Source: an uncultured Collinsella sp.
GTDB lineage: Bacteria > Actinomycetota > Coriobacteriia > Coriobacteriales > Coriobacteriaceae
DNA: 14,871 nt
NCBI GenBank assembly: GCA_900553935.1
Contig: USFK01000018.1
Span: 1-14,871, forward strand
Direction: 5' to 3'
Numbering within the stretch: the first letter of the stretch is position 1; every line of letters starts with the position of its first letter. A model generated the notes under the pieces. That model made no database searches, was not told the DNA's origin, and saw only the letters and a list, made by a program, of their open reading frames with translations. The translations under genes and the position numbers were made by a program. Shown piece by piece: positions 1-7,410 of the stretch.

Positions 1-38
1 AAAAAGGCGGAGGCCCTGGTGAGGGTCTCCGCCTTTTT
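1..38 (-). terminator. Rho-independent terminator after the PTS gene
   Basis: The arms AAAAAGGCGGAG and CTCCGCCTTTTT are exact complements, and the stem continues through GCCCT/AGGGT with one imperfect pair. Read leftward, the hairpin ends in a T run, as expected 33 nt after the PTS stop codon at 71-73. The symmetric A and T tracts mean it could also stop rightward transcription coming from outside the window. Confidence 0.9.
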
Positions 39-70
39 ACAGGGGGCGATATTATTCGCTGACTGCTGGA

Positions 71-2074
71 TTAGACCAGGCGGGCGTTGATCGTCTTAGC
101 GATCTCGGCGGCGTCGTTGGAACCCTTGACGGTGGCACGGAAGTTCTCGTCCATGAGCGCCTCGGCGACCTTGGACAGGATCTTGAGGTGCGTGGTGCCA
201 GCCTGAGCGCCCGGGATGAGCAGGGCGATGGCCACGTTGACGGGAGCGCCGTCCATGGTGTCCCAACCGGTCACGCCGGACTCGTCCTTGACGACGATGA
301 CGGCGGCCTCGGTAATGGCGTCGGACTTGGCATGCGGGATGGCAAAGCCCTCCATCATGCCCGTGGTGCCCTCGGCCTCGCGGGCCAGGAAGGCGTTCAT
401 CACGGCGTCGGCGTCGCCGGCAATACCGGCCTTGACGGCCTGGTTGGAGACAAAGCTCAGGGCCTCGTCACGAGAAGCGAAGTCCTCGGCGACAAAGACG
501 TTCTCGACCTTCACGAAGTCGGCAGCCTCGGCCTTAGGGGACTCGACAGCAGCGGCCTTGGGGGCCTCAACCGGCTTGGCTGCAGGAGCGGCCTTCTGGT
601 TCTTCTCGAAGTCATACTTCTTGAAGGCGACGAACAGGATGCCACCAACCACAGCGCCGATGAGAATCGCGAGGACCCACAGCGGACCGTTCTCGACAAC
701 GGGCAGGACCAGGAAGCCACCGTGGGGCGCTGGATCGTGGACGTTGAACATAATGGTCAGGATCGAAGCGATGGAGGAACCGAGCATCATGATGGGCATG
801 ACGGGCCAGATGTTCTTGGTCATAAACGGAATGGCGCCCTCGGTGATGTGGGTGCAACCAAGGATGAGGTTGACGACACCGGCGTCATGGTCCTCCTGGC
901 TGAAGTACTTCTTGCCGACGATGACGGCGAAGGTGGTGATCAGCGGCGGAACGATGCAGGCGGCGGAAACGGCAGCCATGAAGTTGGTGCCGAAGTTGTA
1001 GGTGTCGGTGCCGACACCGGCAGCCAGAGCCTCGGTGAGCATGGCGGTACCGGTGACGTAAGCAGCCTTGTTGACCGGGCCGCCCATGTCAAAGGCGCAC
1101 ATGCAGCCGATGGCAAGACCCAGGACAACGGCGCCAGAGGCAGACAGGCCCTTGAGAAAGTCCATCATGGCGGTGTTGATGGCAGCCATGGGGCCGGAAA
1201 TGCCGAGCATGACCAGACCGACGATGGCGGTCGAGAACAGCGGGTACAAAAAGATAGCCTTGAGGCCGTCCAGGTTCTTGGGCAGACCGGCAAAGACCTT
1301 CTCGAGCAGCAGGATGACATAGCCAGCGAGGAAGCCGCCGACGATGCCGCCCAAAAAGCCGAAGCCCACGCCGGTGCCGCCGGCGTCGATCATACCGGTC
1401 TCGGCGTTAACGGGCAGGCCCTGGATGGCGATCATACCGGCAACAAAGCCGGGGACGAGTGCCGGGCGCTTGCCGATGGACTCGGCGATGTAGGCGGAAA
1501 GCACGGGAACCATGAGGTTCATGGCGATGCCGCCGATGATCTTGAGCATAGCGGCAAAGCTGTTGTAGTCAGACGCCGTCGAATCGAAGGACGTGATGCC
1601 CCACAGGAACGAAACGGCGGTCAGGACACCACCGGCGACGACGAAGACCAGCATGTGGCTGACGCCGTTCATGAGGTGCTTGTAGATGATGTGGCCGATG
1701 GACTCCTTCTCCTCGACCTCATCCTCGACATCGGCAGCAGCCGCAACCGAGTCGTCACCCTTGGCGGCGAGCGCGCGGTCGATCAGCTTACCGGCTGCCT
1801 CAACGGACAGGGCCTTGGAAACACCAACGGAAACCATGCGCTTGCCGGCGAAACGCTCCGCCTGGACATCCTTATCGGCTGCGACGACGACGGCCTTGGC
1901 ACCGGCGATCTCGCTCTTGGTGAGCTCGTTCTCGACACCGACCTGGCCATGGGTCTCAACCTTAATGGTCAGACCTCGCTCGGCAGCTGCCTTCTCTAGC
2001 GCCTCCTTCGCCATGAAGGTGTGCGCGATACCGGTCGGGCAACCGGTGGCGGCGATGATGTCAAACTTAGCCAT
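71..2074 (-). CDS. fruA: PTS fructose-family permease, fused EIIB-EIIC-EIIA
   Basis: A 667-residue membrane permease of the phosphotransferase system, which imports a sugar (probably fructose or a related hexose) and phosphorylates it. EIIB comes first (about residues 1-105), with phospho-acceptor Cys12 in ATGCPTGIAHT. EIIC follows (about 126-486), with many membrane segments and the family motif ITEGAIPF near residue 410. After an Ala/Pro/Lys linker (about 496-517) comes EIIA (about 519-667), with the acceptor His581 in IPHAKS. The start is ATG 2074, preceded by AAAGGAGGG; a longer reading to 2146 would run through the leader and has no comparable ribosome site. B-C-A is a less usual order than the A-B-C of many FruA proteins. 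No fruK (1-phosphofructokinase) gene lies in view. A divergent RpiR-type regulator is the likely controller. Substrate is inferred from the family only. Confidence 0.93.
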   Translation of the reverse strand: MAKFDIIAATGCPTGIAHTFMAKEALEKAAAERGLTIKVETHGQVGVENELTKSEIAGAKAVVVAADKDVQAERFAGKRMVSVGVSKALSVEAAGKLIDRALAAKGDDSVAAAADVEDEVEEKESIGHIIYKHLMNGVSHMLVFVVAGGVLTAVSFLWGITSFDSTASDYNSFAAMLKIIGGIAMNLMVPVLSAYIAESIGKRPALVPGFVAGMIAIQGLPVNAETGMIDAGGTGVGFGFLGGIVGGFLAGYVILLLEKVFAGLPKNLDGLKAIFLYPLFSTAIVGLVMLGISGPMAAINTAMMDFLKGLSASGAVVLGLAIGCMCAFDMGGPVNKAAYVTGTAMLTEALAAGVGTDTYNFGTNFMAAVSAACIVPPLITTFAVIVGKKYFSQEDHDAGVVNLILGCTHITEGAIPFMTKNIWPVMPIMMLGSSIASILTIMFNVHDPAPHGGFLVLPVVENGPLWVLAILIGAVVGGILFVAFKKYDFEKNQKAAPAAKPVEAPKAAAVESPKAEAADFVKVENVFVAEDFASRDEALSFVSNQAVKAGIAGDADAVMNAFLAREAEGTTGMMEGFAIPHAKSDAITEAAVIVVKDESGVTGWDTMDGAPVNVAIALLIPGAQAGTTHLKILSKVAEALMDENFRATVKGSNDAAEIAKTINARLV

Positions 2075-2096
2075 GTGTCCCTCCTTTTTAAGTTTT

Positions 2097-2136
2097 GCGC
2101 CCGCAGGCGCTCCCCTACACGCGCGTCCTTGCGCGC
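2097..2136 (-). promoter_or_regulatory. Two small GC hairpins in the PTS gene leader
   Basis: On the leftward transcript the leader can form GCGCG-CAAGGA-CGCGC (2121-2136) and then GCGCC-TGCG-GGCGC (2097-2110), the latter just upstream of the AAAGGAGGG ribosome site at 2081-2089. Both stems are only 5 bp in a GC-rich context. They could affect translation or mRNA stability, or could be chance. Confidence 0.25.
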
Positions 2137-2147
2137 TTTTCCACAAC

Positions 2148-2260
2148 TGAAAGATACCAACCTACCGTCCGCGTGAGAAGAGACAAGGCGCAATTCTCCG
2201 GTGAAAGGTTCTTTCATAACCGTAAACGGTAGGTGAAAGTTTACCATCAACACTTGAAAC
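2148..2260. promoter_or_regulatory. Candidate operator cluster between fruA and the RpiR-type gene
   Basis: The divergent intergenic region carries TGAAAG at 2148-2153, 2202-2207 and 2234-2239, and TGAAAC at 2255-2260. The second is paired with CTTTCA (2211-2216) as the inverted repeat TGAAAG-GTT-CTTTCA. A separate dyad, ACCGT-AA-ACGGT, sits at 2219-2230, and GTAAAC/GTTTAC pair at 2222-2227 and 2239-2244. RpiR-family repressors bind palindromes near their own gene and its target, so this is a reasonable binding region. The link to this particular regulator is inferred. Confidence 0.45.
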
Positions 2261-2292
2261 GGCAAGGTGTATCTTGTAATTGAAAATCCCCC

Positions 2293-2298
2293 TATACT
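2293..2298 (+). promoter_or_regulatory. Probable -10 box of the RpiR-type regulator gene
   Basis: TATACT at 2293-2298 is a near-consensus -10 element about 49 nt upstream of the chosen start codon. No convincing -35 lies at the usual distance (the best TTGTAA, at 2274-2279, is only 13 bp away). Activator dependence or a weak promoter is possible. The ATG at 2299 touches this box, which argues against that ATG as the start codon. Confidence 0.45.
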
Positions 2299-2346
2299 AT
2301 GACATTACAAAACGAGTCCGATTATCATGCCAACCAGGAGCCATCC

Positions 2347-3204
2347 ATGACCGATAGTAGCAAGAGCGCACTTTCCCTCATTAGTACCCATCAGGGATAC
2401 AGCGAGTCAGAGCAGCGCATTGTCGACTATATATTGGAGCACCAGTCCGAGGCGCCACGCCTCACGGCGGCTCAGCTCTCGCGCGCCGCCGCCACGTCCG
2501 AGGCGACCGTTTCGCGCTTCTGCCGCAAGCTTGGCTTTGGCAGCTTCCGCAGCTTTCAGTTTTCGTTGGCGAGGGATTTGGAAAGCCAGCGCAACGAGGG
2601 CCTGACTGACGAGGTCTCGCTCGACAATATGGAGCAGAGCCTCAAGAACATCCTGGCTGCCAAGGTGAGCGAGCTTAATGCGACCATCGACGGGATCGAC
2701 CACGATACGCTGGCGGCTGTTGTGCATGCCCTTAAGCATGCAGGGGTTATTGAGTTTGCGGCTGTGGGCAATACCAACGCGGTCGCGCTCGATGCGACGT
2801 TTAAGTTTTCGCAGCTGGGCCTGCGCTGCATGGCGAGCACCATTAGCGAGACATCAATTGGCTTTGCGCTCACGTTACGCCCAGGTGACGTCATCGTGCT
2901 AATCTCAAACTCCGGCAAATCGCGCCGACTGAATCGCATGGCAAAAGCGGCTCGCAACTGCGGCGCAACCGTAGTCGTCATCAGCAGCGACAGCAAATCC
3001 CCGCTCGCGCGTCTGGCAGACTACACTTTTAATACCGTCAACCACGAAGCGCTACTGACGACGGGCGACTTTGCGTTCTCCAAGATCAGCGCCACGATGA
3101 TCATCGAAGTCATCTACAACTTCCTGCTGCCCGAGATTGAAGACGCGCGTGAGCATATCAGCTACTACGAGGAGCTCATCCAGCCGGACAAGGTCGTTGA
3201 GTAA
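2347..3204 (+). CDS. RpiR/MurR-family transcriptional regulator (HTH plus SIS)
   Basis: A 285-residue DNA-binding regulator with a sugar-phosphate sensor domain. The N-terminal RpiR-type helix-turn-helix includes residues 40-64 (TAAQLSRAAATSEATVSRFC, then RKLGF). The C-terminal SIS domain (about 110-245) has VGNTNA near 140 and the phosphosugar-binding loop ISNSGKS at 186-192. The ATG at 2347 is chosen because AGGAG (2336-2340) sits 6 nt ahead of it; an in-frame ATG at 2299 adds 16 residues but abuts the -10 box and lacks a ribosome site. It is divergent from the PTS permease gene, which suggests local control of that gene, perhaps by a phosphorylated sugar made on uptake. Repressor or activator mode and ligand cannot be read from sequence. 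Confidence 0.9.
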   Translation: MTDSSKSALSLISTHQGYSESEQRIVDYILEHQSEAPRLTAAQLSRAAATSEATVSRFCRKLGFGSFRSFQFSLARDLESQRNEGLTDEVSLDNMEQSLKNILAAKVSELNATIDGIDHDTLAAVVHALKHAGVIEFAAVGNTNAVALDATFKFSQLGLRCMASTISETSIGFALTLRPGDVIVLISNSGKSRRLNRMAKAARNCGATVVVISSDSKSPLARLADYTFNTVNHEALLTTGDFAFSKISATMIIEVIYNFLLPEIEDAREHISYYEELIQPDKVVE

Positions 3205-3212
3205 AACGCGTA

Positions 3213-3245
3213 GTGGGACAAAAATTTCAGTCTATTTTGTCCCAC
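3213..3245. repeat. Perfect 11-bp inverted repeat between convergent genes
   Basis: GTGGGACAAAA (3213-3223) and TTTTGTCCCAC (3235-3245) are exact complements around an 11-nt loop. It lies between the ends of the RpiR-type gene (+) and recN (-), so a two-way terminator is the natural reading. There is no T run beyond the stem on either strand; the only T tract is inside the 3' arm. That leaves an mRNA-stabilising hairpin or a dispersed palindromic element as alternatives. Confidence 0.6.
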
Positions 3246-3263
3246 CAACACCGCTGATACGAC

Positions 3264-4892
3264 CTAGCCTCGAACTTCTTCGAGCATCTGCTTTGCGTGG
3301 GCCAAGCTTGCCTCGGACTGATCGCCGCTGAGCATGCGGGCGATCTCGGCAGTACGCGCTTCGCCGGTTACCTCGTCCAAATGCGTCTGGGGAACATCGC
3401 CCGGCTCCTTGCTGACAACATAATGCTTGTCGGCCATGACGGCGACTTGCGCCAAGTGGGTTACGACAATCACTTGATGCGTAGCGGCAAGATCGGCCAG
3501 CACACCAGCAAGAGCACGAGCCGTGGAGCCGCCGACACCGGCATCGACCTCGTCAAATACCAGTGTGTCGACGCCGTCAGCATTACCCAAGACCACCTTG
3601 CTCGCCAGCATGACGCGGCTGAGCTCGCCGCCCGAGGCAATGCGGCGCAGGGGACGCGGCGTCAAGCCGACACCGCTGCGATACAAAAGCTCGTAGCTTG
3701 AAGGACCCGCCGGCGTCCACTCGGCGCGCGGAAGATCACGCGACTCCCAAACGAGCTCGGCGCCGCCCATCTCCAGGCGCGCCATTTGGCGGCCAACCTC
3801 GTGACAAAAACGCGGAGCAGCGGTATTACGCGCACGCTTGAGTGCCTTGGCGGCAGCGAACAGCTCGCGCTCGGCGCTCCCGAGTGCCTCACGCGCCTTT
3901 TTGATCTGTTCATCGCCATCATCGACCAGGGACAGCAGCTCTTGCGAGCGATCGCGCATGGCAAAAACATCGTCCATGGTGGGACCCCACTGACGCAACA
4001 GGCCCTTGAGGTCGGAATACCGCTCACGCATGCGAGCGAGCTCGCGCGGGTCGAAGGCGACGCCATCGCGATAGGCACGAAGCTCGTTCGCGCTATCCTC
4101 AAGGGAGATGCAGGCATCCGAAAGCGCATCGGCAATGTCGCCCAGTTTGCGATCAACGGTAGCCATACGGGAAAGCTCTGCCACGGCGCTGTTCACGGCA
4201 TCGAGCGCTCCACCTTCGGCGGCAAGCGATGCATGGGCATCGTTAGCTGTGGCAACCAGTACCTCGGCATGTTCGGAGCGCGGCAGCAGCTCCTCGAGTT
4301 CCTCATACTCACCCGGCTTGGGGTCGACCTCGGCGATACGCTCCAGGGCGAAGCGCGCCTCCTCGACGCGACTCCCCTGCGCGCGTGAGGCTTCCTCCAC
4401 GCGACGGACCTCCTTGGCAGCCGCACGCGACGCCTTGAAGCAGGCACGGTAACGGTCGAGCGCCTCGAGCGCAGAGCGACCAGCCCAGGCATCAACCATG
4501 GCAACATGATGCGCCGGATCGAGCAGACGCTGATGTTCATGCTGGCCGCACAGATCCATCATCACGCCGACGCGCTCGGAGAGCTCGCGCACGCTGGCGA
4601 TGCGGCCGTCAATCTTGACGCGGCTGCGACCCTCGGCAGAAAGGCTGCGCTGCACGGTAAAGCCCTCCGTGTCGTGCGGGCCGTCGAACAAGCGCGCCTC
4701 GACGCTCGCCAGCGCCTCTCCCTCGCGCACCGTCGACGAATCTGCACGCTCGCCCAAAATGAGCTTGAGCGCCGAGAGCAGCGCGGTCTTGCCGGCGCCG
4801 GTCTCGCCGGTCAAAACCGTTAGGCCCGCACTCGGAACCAACGTCGCCTCGCGAATGAGCGCGATGTTGGAAACCTGCAGCTCATCGATCAT
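3264..4892 (-). CDS. recN: DNA repair ATPase RecN
   Basis: A 542-residue SMC-like ATPase acting in recombinational repair of double-strand breaks. The N-terminal half of the split ATPase has Walker A GETGAGKT (residues 29-36). A long central stretch rich in Glu, Arg and Ala is compatible with the coiled coil. The C-terminal half has the ABC signature SGGELSR (420-426) and Walker B TLVFDEVD (443-450), followed by VIVVTHLAQVA. Length is normal for RecN. ATG 4892 is preferred because GGAG lies 6 nt upstream and the protein then begins MIDELQVSNIALI, as the family does; ATG 4904 would add four residues. It overlaps the end of nadK by 11 nt and is last in its cluster, so it is probably translationally coupled. 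I saw no obvious SOS box directly ahead of it. Confidence 0.95.
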   Translation of the reverse strand: MIDELQVSNIALIREATLVPSAGLTVLTGETGAGKTALLSALKLILGERADSSTVREGEALASVEARLFDGPHDTEGFTVQRSLSAEGRSRVKIDGRIASVRELSERVGVMMDLCGQHEHQRLLDPAHHVAMVDAWAGRSALEALDRYRACFKASRAAAKEVRRVEEASRAQGSRVEEARFALERIAEVDPKPGEYEELEELLPRSEHAEVLVATANDAHASLAAEGGALDAVNSAVAELSRMATVDRKLGDIADALSDACISLEDSANELRAYRDGVAFDPRELARMRERYSDLKGLLRQWGPTMDDVFAMRDRSQELLSLVDDGDEQIKKAREALGSAERELFAAAKALKRARNTAAPRFCHEVGRQMARLEMGGAELVWESRDLPRAEWTPAGPSSYELLYRSGVGLTPRPLRRIASGGELSRVMLASKVVLGNADGVDTLVFDEVDAGVGGSTARALAGVLADLAATHQVIVVTHLAQVAVMADKHYVVSKEPGDVPQTHLDEVTGEARTAEIARMLSGDQSEASLAHAKQMLEEVRG

Positions 4893-5742
4893 GGCGCACT
4901 CCATAGAACACGCGGCTCACCGAGTTATAGAAGCTCTCGGGACCGTAATCGAGCAGCAGCACGTCGCCGGGACCGCGACGCACGGCCACGCTCTCAACGG
5001 TGCCATCGCAGGTAATAAACTGTCCATCGATAGCGATCGCCGGAACACTCGGACGGTCATCGGACATAAAGATCTCGACGACATCACTCGGCGAGGTCAA
5101 AAAAGCGCGAGCCTGAATGGTATGCGGAGCGATGGGCACACAGACCATACCCGTGTAATCGGGGCTGACAATGGGGCCGCCGGCGGAAAGCGCGTAGCCG
5201 GTGGAGCCGGTCGCCGTCGAAACAACGACACCGTCGCCGCGAAGGCGGTCGATATGATGGCCGGACACCGTGATGTCAAATTCGACCATATCGGACAGGG
5301 GGCCGCGCGTAAGTGCCATATCGTTGAGGGCAAACGTGCGCACGACATCCTTCGCGCCGTCTTCGCGCACGGACACAATATCCGCGGCGATGGTGGCGCG
5401 GCGGCTCACGTGGAGCTCGCCGGACAGAGCATCGCTCACAACCTGCAGAATGTCGCGCTCCTCGGGGCTCGCAGCAGTTAAAAAGCCCAGGTGACCATAG
5501 GAAAGACCGAGGATAGGAATCTCGCGATGGTTGAGGATGCGGGCAGCGCGCAGCAACGTACCGTCGCCGCCGAGCGTAATGACCAGATCTGAGCCATCAA
5601 TATCAGGCGTGCTTTGAATCTTCGATCGCTGGTCGGCAGCCCATGCGACCTCGTAGCCCTGGCGCGAAAGCCAAAGCTCGAGCATCAGGCCGCTCTCGAC
5701 CGCCTCTTGCTTGTAGTAATTGGGAACCAGAAAGACCTTCAT
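4882..5742 (-). CDS. nadK: NAD kinase
   Basis: A 286-residue cytosolic enzyme that phosphorylates NAD to NADP using ATP or polyphosphate. The catalytic GGDGT motif is at residues 58-62 (Asp60), followed by GLSYGHLGFLT near 79-89 and the conserved block DGVVVSTATGSTGYALSAGG. Two normally conserved positions differ: the family's usual N-x-G before LGFL reads S-Y-G, and the usual ALNE reads ALND. The substitutions are mild and the rest is intact, so activity is expected. ATG 5742 overlaps the tlyA stop in an ATGA arrangement, and the 3' end overlaps recN. The tlyA-nadK-recN order is common in Gram-positive genomes. Confidence 0.95.
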   Translation of the reverse strand: MKVFLVPNYYKQEAVESGLMLELWLSRQGYEVAWAADQRSKIQSTPDIDGSDLVITLGGDGTLLRAARILNHREIPILGLSYGHLGFLTAASPEERDILQVVSDALSGELHVSRRATIAADIVSVREDGAKDVVRTFALNDMALTRGPLSDMVEFDITVSGHHIDRLRGDGVVVSTATGSTGYALSAGGPIVSPDYTGMVCVPIAPHTIQARAFLTSPSDVVEIFMSDDRPSVPAIAIDGQFITCDGTVESVAVRRGPGDVLLLDYGPESFYNSVSRVFYGVRHDR

Positions 5743-6542
5743 AGCGTTGCAGCTTTCTCGCTCAAAGCCGATACCTGGGATTGCAGCTCATCGTCGGTGC
5801 GTTCACCAGGGGCAAACCTTATGCCGTACAGGAAAAACTCAACGTTGCCCTTAGCGCCATGGATGGGCGACACGCACACGTCAAGCGGGAACAGGCCCTT
5901 GGCGGCAAAAAGCTCAATCGCCGCCACGAGCGTATCGCGGCGGACGGCGGGGTCGGTCACGATACCGCGCTCGCCCACCAGCGCAGCCGGCGCCTCAAAC
6001 TGGGGCTTTACGAGCGTGCAGAACGAACCCGAAGGCTTCAGGCACGCCAGCACGGCGTCGATGATATTCGCGATGCCGGTAAACGAGACATCACATACAG
6101 CCAGGTCGATGGCACCGGCATAGCCAAGCTCAGGCAGCTGCGTCACGTTTGTGCGCTCATGCAGCGTCACGCGATCATCCTGACGCAACGACCAATCAAA
6201 CTGGGCGCGACCCACGTCCACCGAGACAACGGTCGCAGCTCCGCGCTTGAGCAGGCAATCGGTAAAGCCGCCGGTAGAGCAGCCCACATCCAGACAGCTA
6301 AGGCCCGTCGGATTGATGCCAAACGCATCAAGCGCGCCTTCGAGCTTAAGACCGCCGCGGCCAACATAGGGAATGCGCCCCTTCACGTGCAGTGGCAGAC
6401 CCGGAATCACCTTAAGGCCCGGCGAAGTCAAGCGCTCGCCGCCACTCGAGACCAATCCGGCCATAAGAGTGCGAAGGGCATCCGCGCGATCGGCGCAGAT
6501 GCCCTGTGAAATCAGTTCGTCATCAAGACGCACGCGTTTCAT
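5739..6542 (-). CDS. tlyA: TlyA-family rRNA 2'-O-methyltransferase
   Basis: About 267 residues. Characterised TlyA proteins use S-adenosylmethionine to methylate ribose in 16S and 23S rRNA, and some members have also been described as hemolysins. An S4 RNA-binding domain occupies roughly residues 1-60 (MKRVRLDDELISQGICADRA onward), then YVGRGGLKL (59-67) leads into an FtsJ-type Rossmann fold with SAM-binding LDVGCSTGGFTD (84-95) and VSVDVG. A KPQFEAP segment follows later, as in the family. The start is uncertain: ATG 6542 matches the usual N-terminus, while ATG 6551 and TTG 6554 add 3-4 residues, and none has a strong ribosome site. The 3' end overlaps nadK by 4 nt. Whether it modifies one or both ribosomal subunits cannot be told from this sequence. 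Confidence 0.93.
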   Translation of the reverse strand: MKRVRLDDELISQGICADRADALRTLMAGLVSSGGERLTSPGLKVIPGLPLHVKGRIPYVGRGGLKLEGALDAFGINPTGLSCLDVGCSTGGFTDCLLKRGAATVVSVDVGRAQFDWSLRQDDRVTLHERTNVTQLPELGYAGAIDLAVCDVSFTGIANIIDAVLACLKPSGSFCTLVKPQFEAPAALVGERGIVTDPAVRRDTLVAAIELFAAKGLFPLDVCVSPIHGAKGNVEFFLYGIRFAPGERTDDELQSQVSALSEKAATL

Positions 6543-6577
6543 GAATGCCATCAACCATTCGTATCCGGAGATGCGGC

Positions 6578-6817
6578 CTAGCTATCCTGGGATTCGTTTG
6601 CCGCATCCTCATCGTATTCCTGCTCGAGCTTATCGGCCTCACGCGGCGTCAGCTCAAACTTGTCGACCATATCGACCGCGCGGGAGCCCAGCTCAATCGC
6701 TTCGTCAAACAGATCGAGTGAACGCTCCAAGGACGTATCCTTGGAGCGAACGGTAGCGATGATCTGGTCCAGACGGTCCGAAATCTCGTCAAAGTTGCGG
6801 ACAGAACCCTCTGGCAT
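6578..6817 (-). CDS. xseB: Exodeoxyribonuclease VII small subunit
   Basis: A 79-residue small subunit of exonuclease VII, which degrades single-stranded DNA with the large subunit XseA. The core NFDEISDRLDQIIATVRS, then LERSLDLFDEAIELG, is the typical two-helix XseB hairpin, followed by a charged tail rich in Asp and Glu. GAGGAG lies 5 nt before ATG 6817. The start is 2 nt after the nusB stop, so translation is probably coupled. The usual partner gene xseA is absent from this cluster, although the two are adjacent in many genomes. Confidence 0.9.
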   Translation of the reverse strand: MPEGSVRNFDEISDRLDQIIATVRSKDTSLERSLDLFDEAIELGSRAVDMVDKFELTPREADKLEQEYDEDAANESQDS

Positions 6818-6819
6818 GG

Positions 6820-7407
6820 CTACTCCTCGACGGAGTCGGCCTCGACGGCCTCAGCAGCGTCCACATCCTCGGCAAGTACACCGGCGGTAGCCTGAGCGGC
6901 AGCGACCTTGGCGGCAGCCTCAGCAGCCTGGGCCTCCTCGCGAGCGCGATCCTCGGCCAGCAGTTCCTGGTACAGGTCCTCGCCCGGCAACTCCTCGCTG
7001 CGCGCGATCTTGCCCAGCACGCCGTTGACGAACGACGCGGACTGGTCGGTGCCATAGGCCTTGGCAAGTTCGACGGCCTCGTTGATCACGATAGCGTCCG
7101 AGACCTCTTCGTCGGTGAGGAAGCGCATCTCGTAGACGGCGATACGCAGCAGATTGCGGTCGGCGCCGGGCATGCGCATAAGATCCCAGTTCTTGGCGAC
7201 GGCGCGCAGGGCACAGTCGATGCGATCGATATGCTCGTAGGCACCGCGGCACAGCTCCAGCGCATAGGGGTCGAGGGGGCCCTTCGAGATCAGGAAATCG
7301 CCCTCGAGGACGCGCTCGAGCGGGCTGTCCGTGGCCTCGGCCTGGAACAGCAGCTGCAGCGCCTGACTGCGGGCAAGCGTACGCCCGCGATAAACCTTAA
7401 GGCTCAA
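6820..7407 (-). CDS. nusB: Transcription antitermination factor NusB
   Basis: A 195-residue all-helical RNA-binding factor that works with NusE/S10 on boxA in rRNA antitermination. The NusB core covers about residues 8-142 (RTLARSQALQLLFQAE, then DRNLLRIAVYEMRFL, AIVINEAVELAKAYG and SFVNGVLGKIAR). The last 50 or so residues form an Ala/Glu/Asp-rich acidic tail absent from the usual 130-150-residue proteins. The start is TTG 7407: AGGAG lies 6 nt upstream, overlapping the asp23 stop codon, and no ATG is available before the core. Only 3 nt separate it from asp23. Confidence 0.93.
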   Translation of the reverse strand: MSLKVYRGRTLARSQALQLLFQAEATDSPLERVLEGDFLISKGPLDPYALELCRGAYEHIDRIDCALRAVAKNWDLMRMPGADRNLLRIAVYEMRFLTDEEVSDAIVINEAVELAKAYGTDQSASFVNGVLGKIARSEELPGEDLYQELLAEDRAREEAQAAEAAAKVAAAQATAGVLAEDVDAAEAVEADSVEE

Positions 7408-7410
7408 AGG

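Noticed and set aside
188..1999. 603-codon open frame on the plus strand
   Set aside because: It lies antisense to the PTS permease, is rich in Gly, Asp and His with no recognisable domain, and the opposite strand has clear PTS motifs. It is a by-product of GC-rich codon use.
2299..2346. Upstream ATG for the RpiR-type regulator
   Set aside because: The ATG directly follows the TATACT -10 box, so it would not be on the expected transcript, and only ATG 2347 has an AGGAG site.
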